Source of the DNA: Trueperaceae bacterium
Lineage (GTDB): Bacteria > Deinococcota > Deinococci > Deinococcales > Trueperaceae
Assembly: GCA_007128755.1 (NCBI GenBank)
Contig: SKWV01000214.1
Coordinates: forward strand, 1 to 6,607
Direction of reading: 5' to 3'
Length of the DNA stretch: 6,607 bases
This document shows, piece after piece, positions 1-6,607 of this stretch. How positions within the stretch are numbered: position 1 is the first letter of the stretch; each line of letters starts with the position of its first letter. The translations under genes and the position numbers were made by a program. Below the pieces are notes generated by a model. That model was not told where the DNA came from. It saw only the letters and a program-made list of their open reading frames with translations, and searched no databases.

Positions 1-881
1 GAGAAGAGGGGCTCGCCCGAGATGACGTCGACGTAGATGCCGTCGTCGTAGAGGGCGTCGTAGGGGTGGCTGAACGCCCGTTCGGTGCCGTCGCGCTGCG
101 TGACGCGGTAGGTGAGGTCGTCGAGCGTCTCGCGCAGCGCGGCGTCGCCGGGATGCTGGACGAACCACGCCGGGAGCGCCTCCGGCTGCTGGTAGACGGT
201 CTTGTCGCCTTCCCACACGCGGGAGATGAAGCGATCACGCCCCGAGGCGAGACGGTAGGCGTTGTACCGCACCGGGTTCTTGCGCGCGTAGTCCTGGTGG
301 TAGTCCTCGGCCGCGTAGAAGACGGCGGCGTCCTCGATCACCGTCGCGACCGGCCGGTCGAGGCGGCCAGACGCGTCGAGGGCCGCGAGGCTACCCTCCG
401 CCAGCCGCCGTTGGGCATCGTCCAGCACGTAGATGGCCGAGGAGTAGTGGAAGCCGCGGTCGACGAACGAGCCACCCGCATCGCTGGGGTCATGAAGGCG
501 CCAGAAGGCGTCGAGCAGCGCCTGGTACTCGACCTTCGACGGGTCGTAGTACACGGCGACGATCTCGCGGTGGCCGGTGTCGCCCCGCACGACCTGCTCG
601 TAGCTCGGGTCGGGGACGTGGCCGCCCATGAACCCCGACACGGCCTCCACGACCCCGTGCACCTTCTCGAAGTTCGACTCGACGCACCAGAAGCAGCCAC
701 CGGCGAAGTACGCCACCGACAGGTCCTCGAGCAGGGCGCCGTCGCTCGCGGCGCTCTCGGTCGCGGCGGCCTGGGCGGCGCCACGGCCCGACGGCGCGAG
801 CAGCAGCGCGACCGCGAGGATCGTCACGAGCACGGCACCGGCGCCGAGCGCCGACGGACGGACGAGCCAGGGTGTGGACAT
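1..881 (-). CDS. msrAB: Peptide methionine sulfoxide reductase MsrA/MsrB fusion, exported; C-terminus off the left edge
   Basis: Repairs oxidised methionine in proteins: MsrA reduces the S-sulfoxide, MsrB the R-sulfoxide. 293 codons are visible from ATG at 881 down to the window edge. An in-frame TGA at 887-885 rules out a start further upstream. Residues 1-45 look like a signal peptide or membrane anchor: an Arg near the start, a hydrophobic stretch (AVLVTILAVALLLAP) and an Ala-rich AQA region. The MsrA domain then begins with AGGCFWCVE, giving catalytic Cys63 and a second Cys66. It continues through GFMGG, GDTGHREIV, FWRLHDPS and EDYHQDYARKNP (about residue 192 onward). After a linker, VTQRDGTE and GIYVDVISGEPLF open an MsrB domain whose catalytic Cys lies outside the window. 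The order MsrA-MsrB and the signal sequence are seen directly. Export to the envelope is inferred. The gene is divergent from lpdA. Confidence 0.93.
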   Translation of the reverse strand, partial: MSTPWLVRPSALGAGAVLVTILAVALLLAPSGRGAAQAAATESAASDGALLEDLSVAYFAGGCFWCVESNFEKVHGVVEAVSGFMGGHVPDPSYEQVVRGDTGHREIVAVYYDPSKVEYQALLDAFWRLHDPSDAGGSFVDRGFHYSSAIYVLDDAQRRLAEGSLAALDASGRLDRPVATVIEDAAVFYAAEDYHQDYARKNPVRYNAYRLASGRDRFISRVWEGDKTVYQQPEALPAWFVQHPGDAALRETLDDLTYRVTQRDGTERAFSHPYDALYDDGIYVDVISGEPLF

Positions 882-896
882 GCCTCAGCCTGAGGC
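882..896 (-). promoter_or_regulatory. Small perfect hairpin directly upstream of the msrAB start codon
   Basis: GCCTCA-GCC-TGAGGC is a 6-bp perfect inverted repeat with a 3-base loop. It abuts the msrAB ATG at 881 and overlaps the GGAGG (897-893 on the minus strand) that would be the natural Shine-Dalgarno. In the mRNA it could fold over the ribosome-binding region, or as DNA it could be a short operator half-site pair. The structure is seen; any regulatory role is inference, and short GC-rich inverted repeats occur by chance in such DNA. Confidence 0.3.
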
Positions 897-959
897 CTCC
901 GAGCCTCCAGCACCGTCGCCGCGGCTACCGGATGCACGCGTACGCCGTCGGGCACGCGG

Positions 960-965
960 TAGCAT
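960..965 (+). promoter_or_regulatory. Possible -10 box (TAGCAT) for lpdA
   Basis: TAGCAT fits the TANNNT -10 consensus and lies 16 bases before the lpdA ATG. Transcription would begin near 972, giving a leader of about ten bases that consists mainly of the GGAGGA ribosome-binding site. I see no convincing -35 element at 16-18 bases upstream. It is one of three such boxes close to gene starts in this window. Confidence 0.3.
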
Positions 966-972
966 GCCTCAC

Positions 973-978
973 GGAGGA
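973..978 (+). promoter_or_regulatory. Ribosome-binding site of lpdA (GGAGGA)
   Basis: GGAGGA ends three bases before ATG 982. It decides the start in favour of 982 over the in-frame ATG at 964 and the much longer open frame that reaches back to 628, because the protein from 982 begins MPDFDLIIVGAGPGG as the family does. Confidence 0.7.
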
Positions 979-981
979 CAC

Positions 982-2370
<1,389 letters not shown>

Positions 2371-2387
2371 GGTTCGTGTGTGGTCGG

Positions 2388-2406
2388 GCCGCTTCCCGGA
2401 AGCGGC
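2388..2406 (+). terminator. Hairpin 17 bases after the lpdA stop, possible terminator
   Basis: GCCGCTTC-CCG-GAAGCGGC forms a perfect 8-bp GC-rich stem with a 3-base loop. The right arm is the start of the second repeat copy and the left arm is spacer sequence. No T-run follows, so it is not a classical intrinsic terminator. It could end or stabilise the lpdA transcript, or be a by-product of the duplication event. Confidence 0.35.
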
Positions 2407-2509
2407 GCTGGCGGTGGATGGGCGGGCGTTGCACATCTGAGGCGCCCGTGGTCGAACGGTGAAGGCGAACACTGCAATGCAGCGTCCAGGAGGCGTTTCA
2501 CGCGCGTGA

Positions 2510-2515
2510 TATCGT
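2510..2515 (+). promoter_or_regulatory. Possible -10 box (TATCGT) for a leaderless mqnE transcript
   Basis: TATCGT matches TANNNT and ends seven bases before the mqnE ATG, the spacing expected when transcription starts at or next to the start codon. The only good Shine-Dalgarno, AGGAGG at 2488-2493, is 29 bases from the ATG, too far to serve it. No clear -35 is seen. Confidence 0.4.
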
Positions 2516-2522
2516 CGCTGCG

Positions 2523-3680
2523 ATGAGCGTCCTCTTGCCCCCTACGCCCGCCCCTGACGGCATTCGCGTGCGCGACGCCGCGCTCGAGCCCATCGTCGAC
2601 GCGGTGCTCTCGGGGCGCCGGATCACGTTCGAGCAGGGCATGACCCTCTACCGGACGCGTGACGTCCCGGGGCTGCTGCGGCTCGCCGACATGGTCCGCG
2701 AGCGCAAGGTCGGGGAGCGCGCCTACTTCGTGCACTCGCTGCGGCTCTCGCAAACGAACGTCTGCTACGTGGGCTGCACCTTCTGCGGCTTCGCCCGCAA
2801 GATGGACGAAGAGGGCGTCTGGGACTACGACCTCGAGGACGTCTGGGCCTACGTCGACACGCACTACCACCCGGACCTGACCGAGATCCACATCGCCTCC
2901 GGGCATCATCCCAAGCGCGACTGGAGCTACTACCTCGACCTCGTGCGCGGCCTCACGGAGCGGTACCCGGGCGTGCAGGTGAAGGCCTGGACGGCCGCCG
3001 AGATCCACCACTTCACCAAGATCACGCGTCCGCGGCTCACGTACCGCGAGGTGCTCTCGCAGTTGAAGGAGGCGGGGCTCGTCGCCATGCCGGGCGGCGG
3101 CGCCGAGATCTTCGCCGAGGACGTGCGGCGGCGTATCGCTCGCGCCAAGGTGACGGCCGAGGGTTGGCTCGACGTGCACCGCACCGCCCACGAGCTCGAG
3201 ATCCCCACGAACGCCACCATGCTGTACGGCCACGTGGAGACGCTCGAGGACCGCCTCGACCACATGGACCGACTGCGCGACCTGCAAGACGAGACCGGCG
3301 GCTTCATGAGCTTCATCCCGCTCGCGTACCAGCCCGACAACAACCCGTTGGCCGCCGAGCTCGAGGCGATGGGGAAGCGCGTGCACACCACCGGACTCGA
3401 CGACCTGCGCAACCTGGCCGTGGCGCGCATCTACCTCGACAACGTGCCCCACATCAAGGGGTACTGGATCATGATCACGCCCGAGCAGACCCAGCTCTCG
3501 CTCGCGGCGGGCGTCTCCGACATCGACGGCACCATCAAGGACGAGCGCATCGCGCATGCGTCGGGCGCGACCACGCAAGCCGGCATGACGGAGGAGGAGC
3601 TCGTGCGCCTCATCCGCGACACCGGCCGCGTGCCGGTGCGGCGCGACGCCCTCTACAACGACGTGCGCGTCTTCTCGTGA
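2523..3680 (+). CDS. mqnE: Aminodeoxyfutalosine synthase (radical SAM)
   Basis: Joins SAM-derived adenosyl radical to 3-[(1-carboxyvinyl)oxy]benzoate to give aminodeoxyfutalosine, the second step of futalosine-route menaquinone synthesis. It is a cytosolic [4Fe-4S] enzyme. 385 residues, normal for the family. The cluster motif is CYVGCTFC, Cys81/Cys85/Cys88 (CX3CX2C), followed by GFARK. Family-specific stretches follow: PGGGAEIFAEDVRRRI, WLDVHRTAH, IPTNATMLYGHVETLE, LQDETGGFMSFIPLA, TTGLDDLRNLAVAR, NVPHIKGYW, DIDGTIKDERI and a C-terminal GRVPVRRDALYN. HRTAH, PTNATMLYGH and the C-terminal block separate it from the related MqnC and CofH. The start is fixed by an in-frame TGA at 2460-2462 with no other ATG, GTG or TTG between. 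It overlaps mqnA by four bases. Confidence 0.95.
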   Translation: MSVLLPPTPAPDGIRVRDAALEPIVDAVLSGRRITFEQGMTLYRTRDVPGLLRLADMVRERKVGERAYFVHSLRLSQTNVCYVGCTFCGFARKMDEEGVWDYDLEDVWAYVDTHYHPDLTEIHIASGHHPKRDWSYYLDLVRGLTERYPGVQVKAWTAAEIHHFTKITRPRLTYREVLSQLKEAGLVAMPGGGAEIFAEDVRRRIARAKVTAEGWLDVHRTAHELEIPTNATMLYGHVETLEDRLDHMDRLRDLQDETGGFMSFIPLAYQPDNNPLAAELEAMGKRVHTTGLDDLRNLAVARIYLDNVPHIKGYWIMITPEQTQLSLAAGVSDIDGTIKDERIAHASGATTQAGMTEEELVRLIRDTGRVPVRRDALYNDVRVFS

Positions 3681-4543
3681 GCGCGGCCACGCAGGGCACG
3701 CCCGCCGACCGCGACGACGACCCGCCTGAGCCCGTGTCGAAGGGCGAGCGCCTCGGCATCGTCTCGTACACCAACGTCGCCCCGTTGCACTGGGGGTTGG
3801 AGCCGTGGGACGGGGCCGTGTTCGAGCACGGCGTGCCGACGGAGCTGAACGCCCGGCTGCTCGCCGGCGAGATCGACCTGACGCTCGTCTCCAGCATCGA
3901 GTTCGTGCGGCATCGCGACGTGCTGCGGGCGCTGCCCGACTTCAGCATCGCCACGGTGGGCCCGGTGCAGAGCGTGATGCTGTTCCACCGTGGCGCCTGG
4001 CGCGATCTCGGCGGCGCCAGCATCGCGGTCACCACCGACTCCGCCACGAGCGTCGCACTCCTCGAGCTGCTGCTGCGCGAGGACGGGATCGACGCCCGGT
4101 TCGTCCCGCACCCGCCGGACTTGGACGAGATGCTGCGGCACCACGACGCGGCGCTGCTGATCGGCGACGCGGCGCTCGAGGAGGCCGTCGCGTCGCGGGC
4201 GGTCGGTGACGACGTGCCGCACCAGACCGACCTCGGCGAGGCCTGGTACCGCCTGACGCGGCTGCCGTTCACGTTCGCGGTCTGGGCCGCCCACGTCGAT
4301 CGGCCCCCGAGCCCACGGCTCGTCGCCGAGCTGCGGGCGGCGCGGAACCGCGGGCTCGGACATCTCGCCGCGGTGGCGGTGGAGGAGGCCGCGGCGCGGC
4401 GCCTCTCGCCCGAGGTGATCTTGCGCTACCTCGCGAACTTCCGATACTTCCTGGAACCACCGGATCGTCACGGCCTCGAGGCCTTCGCCCAGCGGCTCGA
4501 TCCGACCTTCGCACCCGATCAGCTCCGCTACTGGAACGTGTGA
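3677..4543 (+). CDS. mqnA: Chorismate dehydratase
   Basis: Removes water from chorismate to give 3-[(1-carboxyvinyl)oxy]benzoate, the first committed step of the futalosine pathway and the substrate of MqnE encoded just upstream. The fold resembles periplasmic binding proteins, but there is no signal peptide here. 288 residues from GTG 3677, which overlaps the mqnE stop as GTGA and suggests translational coupling. Recognisable family blocks are LGIVSYTNVAPLHWGL (from about residue 26), LNARLLAGEIDLTLVSSIEF, GPVQSVMLFHR, TTDSATSVALLELLL, LLIGDAAL and DLGEAWYRLTRLPFTFAVW. The first 19 residues are polar and rich in Asp and Pro, unlike the family. An in-frame GTG at 3734 would give a 269-residue protein of more typical N-terminus. 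Neither start has a good Shine-Dalgarno, so the start is uncertain while the identity is firm. Confidence 0.92.
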   Translation: MSAATQGTPADRDDDPPEPVSKGERLGIVSYTNVAPLHWGLEPWDGAVFEHGVPTELNARLLAGEIDLTLVSSIEFVRHRDVLRALPDFSIATVGPVQSVMLFHRGAWRDLGGASIAVTTDSATSVALLELLLREDGIDARFVPHPPDLDEMLRHHDAALLIGDAALEEAVASRAVGDDVPHQTDLGEAWYRLTRLPFTFAVWAAHVDRPPSPRLVAELRAARNRGLGHLAAVAVEEAAARRLSPEVILRYLANFRYFLEPPDRHGLEAFAQRLDPTFAPDQLRYWNV

Positions 4544-4606
4544 CGGTGAAACGTGCCCGCAGTGGTCGGCGTGGACTTCGTCTCTCCGCCGTCGCCCGTG
4601 GCGGCG

Positions 4607-4612
4607 TAGACT
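4607..4612 (+). promoter_or_regulatory. Possible -10 box (TAGACT) for glgX
   Basis: TAGACT fits TANNNT and ends ten bases before the glgX ATG, in a stretch that has no Shine-Dalgarno. It would give a leaderless or nearly leaderless transcript and separate glgX from the mqn pair. No convincing -35 at standard spacing is visible. Confidence 0.3.
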
Positions 4613-4622
4613 TCTCGCGCTG

Positions 4623-6607
4623 ATGGCACTACCGAGGGTGTTCTTCGAAGGGCCGAATGTCCCGAAGGTGGGTCCGCTGCGGGCCGGCGAGCCCTTGTGG
4701 CCGGGACAGCCCTTCCCGTTCGGCACGACCTGGGACGGACGAGGCGTCAACGTCGCGGTCTACTCGGAGCACGCGACGCGCGTGGAGTGGCTGCTGTTCG
4801 CCAACGTCTACGATCCCGAGCCCGTGCGCTCCTACGACATCCAGCACCGCACTGGTCCCGTCTGGCACGGCTACATCCCCGGCATCGAACCGGGTCAGCT
4901 GTACGGACTGCGTGTCCACGGGAGCTGGGATCCGGGCGCGGGGCATCGCTTCAACCCCGCGAAGGTCGTGCTCGATCCGTACGCGCGCGCGATCGGTCGG
5001 CCCCTGAACTGGCACCCGAGCCTCTACGGAGATGCGCCGCGCGGCCGGGCGGAGCAGCCCGACGAGCAAGACTCCGCACCGTACGCGCCGCTCGGCGCCG
5101 TGGTGGACGACGCCTTCGACTGGCAAGAGGTGAAGGCGCCGAGCGTGGCGTGGGACGAGACGGTCATCTACGAGACGCACGTCAAAGGCATCACGATGCT
5201 GCACCCCGACGTGCCCGAGGAGCATCGTGGGACGTACCTCGGCCTGGCGTCGCCGGCGGTGATCAAGCACCTCAAGCGGCTCGGGGTGACCACGGTGCAG
5301 CTCCTGCCGGTGCAGTCGATCGTCGACGATCAGCGGCTCGTCGACCAGGGCCTCAGCAACTACTGGGGCTACAACCCGCTCAACTACCTGGCGCCGGAGC
5401 CCCGCTACTCGAGCAACGGGCCGGTGCAGGCGGTCGACGATTTCAAGACGATGGTGCGGGAGCTCCACCGTGCGGGGTTCGAGGTCATCATCGACGTGGT
5501 CTACAACCACACGGGAGAGTCCGACCACACGGGGCCGACGCTCTCGTTCCGGGGTATCGACAACTGCTCGTACTACAAGCTCATGGCCGGCGACATGCGC
5601 TTCTATCGTGACTACACCGGTACCGGTAACACCCTCGATCCGGGGAACCCGTACGTCCTGCAGCTCATCATGGACAGCCTGCGCTACTGGGTGACCGAGA
5701 TGCACGTCGACGGCTTCCGCTTCGATCTGGCCGCGGCGCTCGCGCGCGAACTGTACGACGTCGACATGCTCTCGGCCTTCTTCAAGGTGATCCAGCAGGA
5801 CCCGGTCCTGTCGCGCGTCAAGCTCATCGCCGAGCCCTGGGACGTCGGCCCCGGCGGCTACCAGGTCGGCAACTTCCCGTGGTACTGGACGGAGTGGAAC
5901 GGGCGCTACCGCGACAGCGTGCGCTCGTACTGGCGCGGCGATGCCGATCGGGTGGGGGAGTTCGCCACCCGCATCTCGGGCTCGGCCGATCTCTACGCGA
6001 GCAGCGGGCGCCGGCCGTGGGCCTCGATCAACTTCATCACCGCGCATGACGGCTTCACGCTCCAGGACCTCGTGAGCTACGAGCACAAGCACAACCGCGC
6101 CAACCTCGAGGGCAACCGCGACGGTCACGAGCCCAACCTGTCGAGCAACGCCGGGGTCGAGGGTCCCACGAGCGACCCGACGATCCGGCGCCGGCGCCTC
6201 GTGCGCAAGCGCTCGCTCATGGCCACGCTGCTCCTGTCGCAGGGGATCCCGATGGTGCTCGGCGGTGACGAGATCGGCCGCACCCAACGCGGCAACAACA
6301 ACGCCTACTGCCAAGACAACGAGATCAGCTGGTACGACTGGAACCTCCGCCTCGAGGACCAGGCGTTCCTCGACTTCACGGCGTCGCTCATCGCGTTCCG
6401 TCGCGCGCACCCCGTCTTCCGCCGGAGGACCTTCCTCGAGGGGACGGTCGCCGGGGACGGCGAGGGCTGGCGGGACGTGTCGTGGTGGCACCGCGACGGA
6501 CGCCTCATGCACGCCGGCGACTGGCACGACGAGGGCGCCGTCGGCAAGCTGCTCTACGGCGGCGGGTTGAACGAATCGAGTGCCACCGGCGCCCCCCGCG
6601 TCGACGA
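4623..6607 (+). CDS. glgX: Glycogen debranching enzyme GlgX (GH13 isoamylase type); C-terminus off the right edge
   Basis: Hydrolyses alpha-1,6 branches of glycogen or limit dextrin in the cytosol, releasing linear maltooligosaccharides. 661 codons are visible; relatives are around 700 residues, so roughly the last 40-60 are missing. An N-terminal CBM48-like domain (from PFPFGTTWDGRGVNVAVYSEHA, about residues 31-130) precedes the catalytic barrel. YETHVKG at 183-189, GHF13 region I DVVYNH (Asp291-His296), RGIDN at 310-314, nucleophile Asp368 in GFRFDLA, acid/base Glu404 in IAEPW, Asp476 in TAHDGFT, and GNNNAYCQDN at 557-566 are all present, so the active site is intact. ATG 4623 is the first in-frame start after mqnA, 79 bases away, without a Shine-Dalgarno. 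The paralogous TreX of trehalose synthesis cannot be excluded because the downstream genes are not visible. Confidence 0.95.
   Translation, partial: MALPRVFFEGPNVPKVGPLRAGEPLWPGQPFPFGTTWDGRGVNVAVYSEHATRVEWLLFANVYDPEPVRSYDIQHRTGPVWHGYIPGIEPGQLYGLRVHGSWDPGAGHRFNPAKVVLDPYARAIGRPLNWHPSLYGDAPRGRAEQPDEQDSAPYAPLGAVVDDAFDWQEVKAPSVAWDETVIYETHVKGITMLHPDVPEEHRGTYLGLASPAVIKHLKRLGVTTVQLLPVQSIVDDQRLVDQGLSNYWGYNPLNYLAPEPRYSSNGPVQAVDDFKTMVRELHRAGFEVIIDVVYNHTGESDHTGPTLSFRGIDNCSYYKLMAGDMRFYRDYTGTGNTLDPGNPYVLQLIMDSLRYWVTEMHVDGFRFDLAAALARELYDVDMLSAFFKVIQQDPVLSRVKLIAEPWDVGPGGYQVGNFPWYWTEWNGRYRDSVRSYWRGDADRVGEFATRISGSADLYASSGRRPWASINFITAHDGFTLQDLVSYEHKHNRANLEGNRDGHEPNLSSNAGVEGPTSDPTIRRRRLVRKRSLMATLLLSQGIPMVLGGDEIGRTQRGNNNAYCQDNEISWYDWNLRLEDQAFLDFTASLIAFRRAHPVFRRRTFLEGTVAGDGEGWRDVSWWHRDGRLMHAGDWHDEGAVGKLLYGGGLNESSATGAPRVD

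Noticed and set aside
66..893. A 275-codon plus-strand frame at the left end
   Set aside because: It lies opposite the msrAB coding sequence, whose GGCFWC and MsrB motifs are unmistakable on the minus strand.
628..981. A 118-codon upstream extension of lpdA
   Set aside because: The extension is the antisense of msrAB, and the GGAGGA ribosome-binding site and family-typical N-terminus place the start at 982.
2443..2480. A tRNA-like stretch (GTGGTCGAACGG)
   Set aside because: No acceptor stem, anticodon arm or complete T arm can be drawn around it.
4586..4604. CCGCC/GGCGG inverted repeat between mqnA and glgX as a terminator
   Set aside because: It has only a 5-bp stem, a 9-base loop and no T-run, which is expected by chance in DNA this GC-rich.
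4629..6527. A 632-codon open frame on the minus strand opposite glgX
   Set aside because: It is an Arg/Val/His-rich antisense shadow without recognisable motifs. The plus strand here encodes an intact GlgX with all catalytic residues.

Overview
The window carries five protein-coding genes from a very GC-rich bacterial chromosome. Codons end almost always in G or C, and long spurious antisense reading frames lie opposite every gene. The presence of mqnE and mqnA shows that menaquinone is made by the futalosine route. Several gene starts have a TANNNT-type -10 box close to the start codon rather than a well-placed Shine-Dalgarno. High GC, the futalosine pathway and possible leaderless transcription would fit a Deinococcota lineage (for example a Trueperaceae-like one) or a deep-branching Actinomycetota. 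The sequence alone does not settle this, and other GC-rich phyla remain possible.

Layout: (1) 1-881, minus strand: an exported methionine sulfoxide reductase, MsrA joined to the beginning of an MsrB domain, cut by the left edge. (2) 882-981: a 100-bp divergent intergenic region with a small hairpin next to the msrA start and the lpdA promoter/RBS. (3) 982-2370, plus: dihydrolipoyl dehydrogenase, complete, without its E1/E2 partners nearby. (4) 2371-2522: an intergenic region holding a near-perfect 45-bp duplicate of the lpdA 3' end, a hairpin, and the mqnE upstream signals. (5) 2523-3680 and 3677-4543, plus: mqnE and mqnA, overlapping by four bases. They encode the second and first steps of the futalosine menaquinone pathway. 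(6) 4544-4622: a 79-bp gap with a possible promoter. (7) 4623-6607, plus: the glycogen debranching enzyme GlgX (GH13 isoamylase type), cut by the right edge.

Functionally, MqnA converts chorismate to the enolpyruvyl-benzoate that MqnE joins to SAM, so these two genes form a real metabolic unit. The other three genes are housekeeping functions: oxidative-damage repair of proteins, 2-oxoacid dehydrogenase/glycine cleavage E3, and glycogen breakdown. They have no evident link to the menaquinone pair or to each other. I found no undescribed multi-gene system here. The most unusual feature is the duplicated lpdA tail between 2328 and 2442, with its associated hairpin.
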